A program made the translations under genes and the position numbers. Source: Pseudomonas plecoglossicida NBRC 103162 = DSM 15088 (GTDB lineage Bacteria; Pseudomonadota; Gammaproteobacteria; Pseudomonadales; Pseudomonadaceae). From it: DNA of 64,000 nt. The notes beneath the pieces were generated by a model. That model was not told where the DNA came from and searched no databases. It saw nothing but the letters and a program-made list of their open reading frames with translations. Numbering within the stretch: position 1 is the stretch's first letter; the number at the start of each line of letters is the position of its first letter. Location: positions 45,903 to 109,902 of the forward strand of contig NZ_BBIV01000016.1 of NCBI RefSeq assembly GCF_000730665.1. The letters are read 5' to 3'. This document shows, piece by piece, positions 25,318 to 35,951 of this stretch.

Positions 25318-25944
25318 ATGCACAGGGCACTGGTGGTCGACGACCACCCTTTCATCCGTTCCACGGTGTGCATGCTGCTGCGCCGGGAGCGTCTGCAGAT
25401 CGTCGGCGAGACCGACAACGGCATCGAAGCGGTGCGCATGGCGCGTGAACTGGCGCCTGACATCATCATCCTCGACATCAGCCTGCCCGGGCTCGATGGC
25501 ATGGAGGTAATCGACCGGGTCAAGCGCCATGAGCATCCGCCCAAGACCCTGGTGCTGACGTCGCACCTGGCCGAAGCCTATTCCCTGCGCTGCATGCAGG
25601 CAGGGGCGGCCGGCTTCGTGTCCAAGACAAACGACCTGGGCGAGCTGAACAAGGCGGTGCGCGCGGTGCTGTCGGGGTTCACCTACTTCCCCGAGGTGGC
25701 GCTGAGCTCGGTGTACAGCCAGGAGCTGCATGCCCCCGACGCACAGCGCATTGCCAGCCTGAGCCACCGTGAGCTGATGATCCTGCAACAGCTGTCCCGA
25801 GGCTTGAGCAACAAGGCCATCGGCGAGGCCATGTTGCTGAGCAACAAGACCGTCAGCACCTACAAAGGGCGCCTGCTGGAGAAACTGCGACTCAATTCGC
25901 TCATCGACATGGCGGATTTCGCTCGTCGCAACCAACTGATCTGA
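25318..25944 (+). CDS. LuxR-type response regulator (BvgA/EvgA-like)
   Basis: A 208-residue transcription factor. The receiver domain (residues 1-120) has the acidic pair DD at 8-9, the phospho-acceptor Asp53 in IIILDISLPGLDG, the Thr in LVLTSHL and the Lys in GFVSKTND. A C-terminal LuxR helix-turn-helix follows (about 145-205: LSHRELMILQQLSRGLSNKAIGEAMLLSNKTVSTYKGRLLEKL). Architecture and the partner kinase put it in the BvgA/EvgA class. It is three bases upstream of the kinase gene. Target genes are unknown; the palindromes upstream suggest it regulates itself. Confidence 0.94.
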   Translation: MHRALVVDDHPFIRSTVCMLLRRERLQIVGETDNGIEAVRMARELAPDIIILDISLPGLDGMEVIDRVKRHEHPPKTLVLTSHLAEAYSLRCMQAGAAGFVSKTNDLGELNKAVRAVLSGFTYFPEVALSSVYSQELHAPDAQRIASLSHRELMILQQLSRGLSNKAIGEAMLLSNKTVSTYKGRLLEKLRLNSLIDMADFARRNQLI

Positions 25945-25947
25945 CCC

Positions 25948-29202
<3,255 letters not shown>

Positions 29203-29491
29203 CCCCAGCTGCGCGAGTGAGGGAAGACCGGTAAGCCACCAATCAACAGCAGGATCAGGATGATGATGAGGATCGTGGTCATGACGGAGTCCTTGCGTGG
29301 TTGAGGGTCAAGGGCCTCGGACTGCTGGCCTCTTGTAGATTGGGACCGGTGCCGCTTGTGAAAAATTCCATTCGAGTGTGGCCTGTTTCGGCCCAATCAT
29401 GCCCTCCCATTCACTAACCTGATCGACCCTGCCAGCCACCGTGGCCTTGATTAGACTCGCCTGATCTTCAGTCAACACAAGGCCTGCCACC

Positions 29492-30301
29492 ATGCACAAC
29501 CGCATCATGATCACCGGCGCAGGATCGGGGCTCGGCCGCGAGATCGCCCTGCGCTGGGCGCGCGAGGGCTGGCGCCTGGCGCTGGCCGATGTCAACGAGC
29601 CCGGCCTGCGGGAAACCCTCGATCAAGTGCGTGCAGCAGGCGGCGAAGGCTTCGTGCAGCGTTGCGACGTGCGCGACTACAGCCAACTCACCGCCCTGGC
29701 CCAGGCCTGCGAGGAAAAGCTCGGCGGCATCGATGTGATCGTCAACAACGCCGGGGTGGCCTCGGGCGGGTTCTTCGCCGAGTTGTCACTGGAAGACTGG
29801 GACTGGCAGATCGCGATCAACCTGATGGGCGTGGTCAAGGGCTGCAAGGCGTTCCTGCCGCTGCTCGAACGCAGCAAGGGGCGCATCGTCAACGTGGCCT
29901 CCATGGCCGCGCTGATGCAGGGGCCCGGGATGAGCAACTACAACGTTGCCAAGGCCGGGGTGCTGGCGCTGTCGGAAAGCCTGCTGGTCGAGCTGCGCCA
30001 GGTGGAGGTGGCGGTGCATGTGGTCTGTCCGTCGTTCTTCCAGACCAACCTGCTCGATTCGTTCCGGGGGCCCAATCCTGCAATGAAGGCTCAGGTCGGA
30101 AAATTGCTGGAAGGTTCGCCGATCAGCGCGTCGGATATCGCCGATTACATCTACCGGCAAGTCGCCGCCGGCGAATTCCTGATCCTCCCGCACGAGGCCG
30201 GTCGTCAGGCCTGGAAGCTCAAGCGGCAGGCGCCGGAGCGGCTGTATGACGAGATGGCGGACATGGCCGTGAAGATGCGCGCCAAAGCGCAAACGCGGTG
30301 A
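29492..30301 (+). CDS. Short-chain dehydrogenase/reductase
   Basis: A 269-residue SDR enzyme. Cofactor motif MITGAGSGLGREIAL, structural motif VIVNNAGVASGG, catalytic Ser in VNVASMAALMQGPGMSNYNVAKAG with the YxxxK pair NYNVAKAG. The DVN after the second strand (LADVNEPGL) suggests NAD(H) preference through an acidic residue. Substrate unknown. It stands alone, with the csrA-like gene 126 bases downstream. Confidence 0.92.
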   Translation: MHNRIMITGAGSGLGREIALRWAREGWRLALADVNEPGLRETLDQVRAAGGEGFVQRCDVRDYSQLTALAQACEEKLGGIDVIVNNAGVASGGFFAELSLEDWDWQIAINLMGVVKGCKAFLPLLERSKGRIVNVASMAALMQGPGMSNYNVAKAGVLALSESLLVELRQVEVAVHVVCPSFFQTNLLDSFRGPNPAMKAQVGKLLEGSPISASDIADYIYRQVAAGEFLILPHEAGRQAWKLKRQAPERLYDEMADMAVKMRAKAQTR

Positions 30302-30427
30302 TTGTAGGAAGCGTCTGTAGGGATTTTTACCTGAATATGTAGGGTAATTCTGCTTTTCAGTGGAAGCGTTGAGTTGTTGAAAAACCCCATGCACTCTCCG
30401 GGTTTTCCTGTTGTCGGAGAGCGAAAC

Positions 30428-30649
30428 ATGTTGGTTATCGGGCGCGAAGTCGGGGAGGTCATCGTCATTGATGACCATATCCAGATCAAGGTCGTGGAAA
30501 CACGGGATGGCTCGGTGCGTTTTGGCGTGAGTGCGCCCAGGGATGTGCCGGTGCATCGGGCCGAGGTGTACAAGCGGATCAAGGCGGGGGAGGTCAGTAG
30601 GGCCCCTATCGCCGGCAAGCCGGCCCCCACAGGTACATCACAGGCCTGA
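30428..30649 (+). CDS. rsmI: CsrA/RsmA-family RNA-binding regulator (RsmI-like) with REP-encoded tail
   Basis: A 73-residue protein. Residues 1-55 align with CsrA: MLVIGREVGEVIVIDDHIQIKVVETRDGSVRFGVSAPRDVPVHRAEVYKRIKAGE, with the RNA-contact segments VGEVI and the VHRAEVY helix (Arg44-type position). CsrA proteins bind GGA in leaders and block or alter translation. Usual starts LTRR are here IGRE, and Leu4 is Gly, as in divergent paralogues. P. putida has three copies (RsmA, RsmE, RsmI), and this position matches RsmI. The last ~15 residues ([15 protein letters not shown]) are read through the left arm of a REP element. Start ATG at 30428; a longer upstream frame lacks support. Confidence 0.88.
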   Translation: MLVIGREVGEVIVIDDHIQIKVVETRDGSVRFGVSAPRDVPVHRAEVYKRIKAGEVSRAPIAGKPAPTGTSQA

Positions 30650-30688
30650 AGTGCTGTGGAATACCTGTGGGAGCCGGCGATCAGGCCA
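30601..30688. repeat. REP pair overlapping the 3' end of the csrA-like gene
   Basis: The left arm (CCCTATCGCCGGCAAGCCGG, about 30603-30622) is inside the coding sequence. The right arm (GTGGGAGCCGGCGATCAGGC, about 30667-30686) is shortened and lies between this gene and the convergent YheU-like gene. Confidence 0.85.
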
Positions 30689-30694
30689 TGAATA

Positions 30695-30922
30695 TCAGTC
30701 GAGCAACTCGCGCGGCACATCATGCCTGGCCAGCAATTGGCACTGCTGGCTCTCCAGGTCGAACAGGATGAACGCCTGGCCCTTGGCCAACGCCTGGCGC
30801 ACCCGCAAGACACGGGTTTCCAGGGGGGTGTCGTCACCATTGTCGGTGCCGTCGCGGGTCACGAAGTCCTCGATCAGGCGGGTCAGGGTCTCGGCTTGCA
30901 GTTGGTCGTAGGGAATCAGCAT
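30695..30922 (-). CDS. YheU/UPF0270-family small protein
   Basis: A 75-residue protein: MLIPYDQLQAETLTRLIEDF continuing VTRDGTDNGDDTPLETRVLRVRQALAKGQAFILFDLESQQCQLL. This matches the UPF0270 family (MIIPWQ..., ETL..LIE.FV.REGTDYG). Function is unknown. It is convergent with the csrA-like gene. Confidence 0.88.
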   Translation of the reverse strand: MLIPYDQLQAETLTRLIEDFVTRDGTDNGDDTPLETRVLRVRQALAKGQAFILFDLESQQCQLLARHDVPRELLD

Positions 30923-30981
30923 GGCAGCGTTCGGCTTGGCAGAAGAATCAGCCAATGCTACGCCAAACATGGCCCCCTGGC

Positions 30982-32166
30982 TCACCCCTTGTTCCCCACC
31001 AGGCTGTCCACTGCCGGCACCCGCGTGTCGCTCTCCATCTGCGCATCGTGCTCCAGCTGGTGGCTGAAGCGTTCGAGCGATGCATTGGCCGGGTTCGAAT
31101 CGCTGGCGAACACCGGCGGGCTCAGCAGGTAGCCCGACAGCAGCCGGCTGAGTGCGGCCAGGCTGTCGATGTGGGTGCGCTCGTAGCCGTGGGTGGCATC
31201 GCAGCCGAACGCCACCAGCGCGGTACGGATGTCGTGCCCGGCAGTGACGGCGGAATGGGCATCGCTGAAGTAGTAGCGGAACACATCGCGGCGCACCGGC
31301 AGGTCCTGGTCGCCGGCAAGCTTCAGCAGGTGGCGCGACAGGTGATAGTCGTAGGGGCCGGAGGAATCCTGCATGGCCACGCTGACCGCATGTTCGCTGG
31401 AGGTCTGGCCCGGAGCTACCGGGGCAATGTCGATGCCGACGAACTCGCTGACGTCCCAAGGCAGGGCTGCCGCGGCGCCGGAGCCGGTTTCCTCGGTGAT
31501 GGTGAACAGCGGATGGCAATCGATCAGCGGCTGGCGACCGCTCTCGACCACGGCCTTGAGCGCGGCGAGCAGTGCGGCGACCCCAGCCTTGTCGTCCAGG
31601 TGACGGGCGCTGATGTGGCCGCTTTCGGTGAACTCCGGCAGCGGGTCGAAAGCGACGAAGTCGCCGACGGCTATCCCCAAGGCTTCGCAGTCGGCGCGGG
31701 TGGTGCAGTAGGCATCCAGGCGCACTTCCACGTGTTCCCAGCTGATCGGCATCTGGTCGATGGCGGTATTGAAGGCATGCCCGCTGGCCATCAGCGGCAG
31801 CACGCTGCCGCGGTACACGCCGGTGTCGGTGAACACGCTGACCCGGCTGCCTTCGGCAAAGCGGCTCGACCAGCAGCCGACGGCGGCCAGGGCCAGGCGG
31901 CCATTGTCCTGGACCTGGCGCACGCAGGCGCCGATGGTGTCGAGGTGGGCCGAGACGGCGCGGTCGGGTGAGCTTTGCCGGCCCTTGAGGGTGGCGCGGA
32001 CGGTGCCGCGGCGGGTCAATTCGAAGGGAATGCCCAACTCGTCCAGGCGTTCGGCCACGTAGCGCACGATGGTGTCGGTGAAGCCGGTCGGGCTGGGGAT
32101 CGCGAGCATTTCCAGGAGCACGCGCTTGAGGTAGTCGAGGTCGGGTTCGGGGTGTCGTTCGGACAT
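30982..32166 (-). CDS. M42-family peptidase of the NAGGN osmolyte system
   Basis: A 394-residue dinuclear metallopeptidase. Metal ligands and catalytic residues are visible in VSAHLDTIGACV, SARHLDDKAGVAAL, FTITEETGSGA, GIDIAPVAPGQ and SDAHSAVTAGHD-GYERTHIDS. It is the third gene of the asnO-ngg-peptidase cluster, with AAGGAG before its ATG. A named family of such M42 peptidases is associated with N-acetylglutaminylglutamine amide (NAGGN) genes. It may recycle the dipeptide osmolyte, but its reaction has not been fixed by anything visible here. Confidence 0.9.
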   Translation of the reverse strand: MSERHPEPDLDYLKRVLLEMLAIPSPTGFTDTIVRYVAERLDELGIPFELTRRGTVRATLKGRQSSPDRAVSAHLDTIGACVRQVQDNGRLALAAVGCWSSRFAEGSRVSVFTDTGVYRGSVLPLMASGHAFNTAIDQMPISWEHVEVRLDAYCTTRADCEALGIAVGDFVAFDPLPEFTESGHISARHLDDKAGVAALLAALKAVVESGRQPLIDCHPLFTITEETGSGAAAALPWDVSEFVGIDIAPVAPGQTSSEHAVSVAMQDSSGPYDYHLSRHLLKLAGDQDLPVRRDVFRYYFSDAHSAVTAGHDIRTALVAFGCDATHGYERTHIDSLAALSRLLSGYLLSPPVFASDSNPANASLERFSHQLEHDAQMESDTRVPAVDSLVGNKG

Positions 32167-32197
32167 GGGGTACTCCTTGGTTCTGGCTGTGTCCTCG

Positions 32198-32234
32198 ATG
32201 GCCCTATCGCCGGCTTGCCGGTGATAGGGCCATC
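32198..32234. repeat. Short REP-type hairpin between ngg and the peptidase gene
   Basis: GATGGCCCTATCGCCGGC, TTG loop, then CCGGTGATAGGGCCATC: a near-perfect stem of about 17 bp. It lies inside the NAGGN operon and could lower expression of the last gene relative to asnO-ngg. Confidence 0.75.
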
Positions 32235-32238
32235 GATG

Positions 32239-33984
32239 TCACGGCAAAGGCCGGCTATGCGGAAACAGCAGGTCGACAAAACGCTCGGCGGTCGGCTGCG
32301 GTTCATGGTTGGCCAGCCCGGCCCGTTCGTTGGCTTCGATGATCACGTATTCCGGGCTTTCGGCATCGCGCACCATCAGGTCCAGCCCTACCACCGGAAT
32401 ATCCAGCGCCCGTGCCGCACGCACGGCAGCGTCGGCCAGCACCGGATGCAAGCGCTCGGTGACGTCTTCCAGGGTGCCGCCGGTATGCAGATTGGCGGTA
32501 CGGCGCACGGCCAGGCGCTGGCCGGCAGGCAGTACGCTGGCATAGTCGAGGCCGGCATCGCGCAGGGTGCGCTCGGTCTCCTCGTCCAGTGGAATGCGGC
32601 TTTCGCCGCCGGTGGCGGCCTGTCGGCGGCGGCTCTGGGCTTCGATCAGCGCCTTCACGCAGTGCTTGCCGTCGCCCACCACCTGGGCCGGGTGACGAAT
32701 GGCGGCAGCCACCACCTCGTAGCCGATCACCAGAATGCGCAGGTCCTGGCCGGGGTGGAAACTTTCCAGCAGCACCCGGCTGTCGAAGCGCCGCGCCTGG
32801 TCGACGGCCTGGCTGACGGCTTCGTAGGTGGTCAGGTTGACCGCCACGCCCTGGCCTTGTTCGCCGTCCACCGGCTTGACCACCACCGCGCCGTGGTCGT
32901 CGAGAAACGCCAGGTTGTCGTCGGCATTACCGGCCAGTTGCTGCACCGGCACCTGCAGGCCGGCGTTGTGCAGGGCCTGTTGGGTCAGGCGCTTGTCCTG
33001 GCAGAGGGTCATGCTGATGGCGCTGGTCAGGTCGCTGAGCGATTCGCGGCAACGCACCCGGCGCCCACCGAGGCTGAGGGTGAACAGCCCGCCAGCGGCG
33101 GCGTCCACCTGCACCTCGATGCCGCGCCGGTAGGCTTCATCGACGATGATCCGCGCATAAGGGTTCAGCCCGGCTTCGGGGCCCGGGCCGAGGAACAGTT
33201 GCTGGTTGATGCCGTTCTTGCGCTTGACGGCGAAGGTCGGCAGGTTGCGAAAGCCGAGCTTCTTGTACAGCCGCTTGGCCTGGCGGTTGTCATGCAGCAC
33301 CGACAGGTCGAGGTACGCGAGCCCCCGGCTCATGAAATGCTCGATCAGGTGGCGCACCAGCACTTCGCCGACACCGGGGCGGGTGCACTGCGGGTCCACG
33401 GCCAGGCACCACAGGCTGCTGCCGTGTTCCGGGTCGTCGAAGGCCTTGCTGTGGTTCAGGCCCATGACGCTGCCGATCACCGCACCGCTGTCTTCGTCCT
33501 CGGCCAGCCAGTACACCGGGCCGCCGAGGTGGCGCGGGGTGAGCCGCTCGGGCTGCACCGGCAACATGCCGCGGGCCTGGTACAGGCCGTTGATCGCCTG
33601 CCAGTCGGCGTCGGTCTGCGCGCGGCGGATGCGAAAGCCGCGGAACACCCGTTGCGCCTGGCGGTAATCGGTGAACCACAGGCGCAGGGTGTCGGACGGG
33701 TCGAGGAACAGTTGGTGCGGCGCCTGGGCGAGCAATTGCTGGGGAGCCGCCACGTACAGGGCGATGTCGCGCTCGCCGGGTTGTTCTTGCTGCAGCGCCT
33801 CGGCCAGGCTTTCTGCGTCTGGGTAGGTATGGCCGATGAGCAGGCGGCCCCACCCGCAGTGCAGGGCGCGCGGCTGGTCGTGGGGCTCGCTGCCGTCGCC
33901 GGCCAGACGCGCCTGCAGGCGCTCGTAGGAAGGCGCCTGGCCCCGCAGCAGGCGCTGGCCGTAGGCGATTTCGTGGGCTTTCAT
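32239..33984 (-). CDS. ngg: N-acetylglutaminylglutamine synthetase
   Basis: A 581-residue two-domain enzyme. An N-terminal GNAT acetyltransferase-like domain (about 100-260: FRIRRAQTDADWQAINGLYQARGML, and VDPQCTRPGVGEVLVRHLIEHFMSRGLAYLDLSV) is fused to a C-terminal ATP-grasp ligase (about 280-575: DDHGAVVVKPVDGEQGQGVAVNL, LRILVIGYEVVAAAIR, DIPVVGLDLMVRD, VIIEANERAGLANH). It makes N-acetylglutaminylglutamine, which AsnO then amidates. Three bases separate it from asnO. NAGGN accumulates under salt stress in pseudomonads. Confidence 0.95.
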   Translation of the reverse strand: MKAHEIAYGQRLLRGQAPSYERLQARLAGDGSEPHDQPRALHCGWGRLLIGHTYPDAESLAEALQQEQPGERDIALYVAAPQQLLAQAPHQLFLDPSDTLRLWFTDYRQAQRVFRGFRIRRAQTDADWQAINGLYQARGMLPVQPERLTPRHLGGPVYWLAEDEDSGAVIGSVMGLNHSKAFDDPEHGSSLWCLAVDPQCTRPGVGEVLVRHLIEHFMSRGLAYLDLSVLHDNRQAKRLYKKLGFRNLPTFAVKRKNGINQQLFLGPGPEAGLNPYARIIVDEAYRRGIEVQVDAAAGGLFTLSLGGRRVRCRESLSDLTSAISMTLCQDKRLTQQALHNAGLQVPVQQLAGNADDNLAFLDDHGAVVVKPVDGEQGQGVAVNLTTYEAVSQAVDQARRFDSRVLLESFHPGQDLRILVIGYEVVAAAIRHPAQVVGDGKHCVKALIEAQSRRRQAATGGESRIPLDEETERTLRDAGLDYASVLPAGQRLAVRRTANLHTGGTLEDVTERLHPVLADAAVRAARALDIPVVGLDLMVRDAESPEYVIIEANERAGLANHEPQPTAERFVDLLFPHSRPLP

Positions 33985-33987
33985 CGG

Positions 33988-35775
33988 TCAGATTCCTTGT
34001 TCGCTGAGCCACAGGTTCAGCGCCGCCAGCTGCCACAGCTTGGAGCCGCGCAGCGGGGTGAGCTGGCCGTGCGGGTTGCTCAGCAGGCGGTCGAGCATCG
34101 CCGGGTTGAACAGGCCGCGGTCCTGGCTGGGGTCGGTCAGCAGCTCGCGCACCCAGTCCAGCGTGGCGCCTTGCAGGTGCTTGAGGCCGGGGACCGGGAA
34201 ATAGCCCTTCTTGCGGTCGATCACCTCGTGGGGGATCACCCGCCGTGCCGCTTGCTTGAGCACCTGCTTGCCGCCGTCGGGCAGCTTGAAGCGTGCCGGA
34301 ATGCGCGCCGACAGCTCGACCAGGCGGTAGTCGAGGAACGGCGTGCGCGCCTCCAGGCCCCAGGCCATGGTCATGTTGTCGACTCGCTTGACCGGGTCGT
34401 CGACCAGCATCACCGTGCTGTCCAGGCGCAGCGCCTTGTCCACCGCCTCTGGTGCACCGGGGCGGGCGAAGTGCTCGCGGACGAAATCGCCGGCTGCGTC
34501 GGTTTCCAGCAGCCACGGCGCCTGCACCGTGTCGCGGTACTCGTCGTGGCTGCGGTCGAAGAACGCCTCGCGGTAGGCGCCGAAGGCATCCTCGGCGCCG
34601 TTTACCTGCGGGTACCAGTGGTAGCCGGCGAACAGCTCGTCGGCGCCCTGGCCGCTCTGCACGCCCTTGCAGTGCTTGGCCACTTCCCGCGAGAGCAGGT
34701 AGAAGGCAATGCAGTCGTGGCTGACCATCGGCTCGCTCATGGCGCGGAAGGCGGCCGGCAGCTGTTCGATGATCTCGTTCTCGGCGATGCGCAGCTTGTG
34801 GTGGCGGGTGCCGTAGTGGTGGGCGATCAGGTCGGAGTACTGGAACTCGTCGCCGCGCTCGCCGCCGGCATCTTCGAAGCCGATGGAGAAGGTCGACAGG
34901 TCATCCACGCCCACCTCACGCAGCAGGCCGACCAGCAGGCTGGAGTCGACACCGCCGGACAGCAGCACGCCGACGTCCACCGCTGCGCGCTGGCGGATCG
35001 CCACGGCATCGCGGGTGGCATCGAGCACACGGGTGGTCCAGCCTTCCAGGTCGAGGTCGCGCTCGTCCGGGTCGGGCCCGTAGTGCAGCTGCCACCAGGT
35101 CTGGCGCTCGACTTCACCGTGGCGGTCGATGCGCATCCAGGTGCCGGGTTCGAGCTTCTGCACGTTGGCCAGCAGGGTGCGTGGGGCGGGTACCACGGCG
35201 TGGAAGTTGAGGTAGTGATTGAGTGCCACCGGGTCGATCATCGGGTCGATGTCGCCGCCCTTGAGCAACGCCGGCAGGGTCGAGGCAAAGCGCAGCCGCT
35301 CACCGTTGCGCGACAGGTACAGGGGCTTGACGCCCAGGCGGTCGCGGGCCAGGAACAGGCGCTGGTTGTCGCGCTCCCAGATGGCCAGGGCGAACATGCC
35401 GTTGAGCTTGGGCAGCAATGCCGCGCCCCAGGCGTGGTAGCCCTTGAGCAGCACCTCGGTGTCGCCGTCGGAGCAGAAGGTGTAGCCCAGGTCCTGCAGC
35501 TCCTGGCGCAGTTCGGGGAAATTGTAGATGGCACCGTTGAAGGCCAGCGCCAGGCCCAAGGGGTTGTCGACCATCGGCTGGGCCGAGCCGTCGGACAAGT
35601 CCATGATCTTCAGGCGCCGATGACCGAGGGCGATCGGGCCCTGGCTATGGAAGCCCCAGGCGTCCGGGCCGCGGGGCGCCAGGTGATGGGTGATGCGCTC
35701 TACCGCGGCGAGGTCCGCCGGGCGAGGGGCTTGGTCGATGGGGGTGAAACGCAACTCTCCTGCTAATCCGCACAT
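33988..35775 (-). CDS. asnO: N-acetylglutaminylglutamine amidotransferase (asparagine synthase-like)
   Basis: A 595-residue class II glutamine amidotransferase. The nucleophile Cys2 follows the initiator Met (MCGLAGEL), and the glutaminase domain has HHLAPRGPDAWG and ALAFNGAIYNFPELRQEL. The synthase domain has the pyrophosphatase loop VGVLLSGGVDSSLLVG and later GQGADELFAGYHWY. It uses glutamine and ATP to amidate the NAGG dipeptide. It is the first gene of the osmolyte operon, with AAGGA before the ATG and a 176-base gap upstream that should hold the promoter. Confidence 0.95.
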   Translation of the reverse strand: MCGLAGELRFTPIDQAPRPADLAAVERITHHLAPRGPDAWGFHSQGPIALGHRRLKIMDLSDGSAQPMVDNPLGLALAFNGAIYNFPELRQELQDLGYTFCSDGDTEVLLKGYHAWGAALLPKLNGMFALAIWERDNQRLFLARDRLGVKPLYLSRNGERLRFASTLPALLKGGDIDPMIDPVALNHYLNFHAVVPAPRTLLANVQKLEPGTWMRIDRHGEVERQTWWQLHYGPDPDERDLDLEGWTTRVLDATRDAVAIRQRAAVDVGVLLSGGVDSSLLVGLLREVGVDDLSTFSIGFEDAGGERGDEFQYSDLIAHHYGTRHHKLRIAENEIIEQLPAAFRAMSEPMVSHDCIAFYLLSREVAKHCKGVQSGQGADELFAGYHWYPQVNGAEDAFGAYREAFFDRSHDEYRDTVQAPWLLETDAAGDFVREHFARPGAPEAVDKALRLDSTVMLVDDPVKRVDNMTMAWGLEARTPFLDYRLVELSARIPARFKLPDGGKQVLKQAARRVIPHEVIDRKKGYFPVPGLKHLQGATLDWVRELLTDPSQDRGLFNPAMLDRLLSNPHGQLTPLRGSKLWQLAALNLWLSEQGI

Positions 35776-35906
35776 AGGTCCTTACCGGTTTTTCCGTTGG
35801 GGAATCAGTGCCCCGGATTAGGGCACCTGTAAGGAACTGACCTGGGTGAATTGCGAGAGTTTTAGATCGATCTGTTATAAGGGCCGAGGCCGCGCTGCAA
35901 GGCCCT

Positions 35907-35931
35907 TTTGGGAGCCGGCTTGCCGGCGATC
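35907..35931. repeat. Single REP half
   Basis: GGGAGCCGGCTTGCCGGCGA without an inverted partner, between mnmC and asnO. It adjoins the hairpin at 35932. Confidence 0.7.
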
Positions 35932-35948
35932 GGGCTGCAAAGCAGCCC
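35932..35948 (-). terminator. GGGCTGC-AAA-GCAGCCC hairpin after mnmC
   Basis: A perfect 7-bp stem three bases beyond the mnmC stop (minus strand). No T-run. Confidence 0.5.
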
Positions 35949-35951
35949 TGC

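Noticed and set aside
31975..35766. Open frame of 1263 codons antisense to the NAGGN cluster
   Set aside because: It crosses three confirmed genes and their junctions on the other strand; the product has repetitive Gln/Val/His/Gly composition and no recognisable motif.
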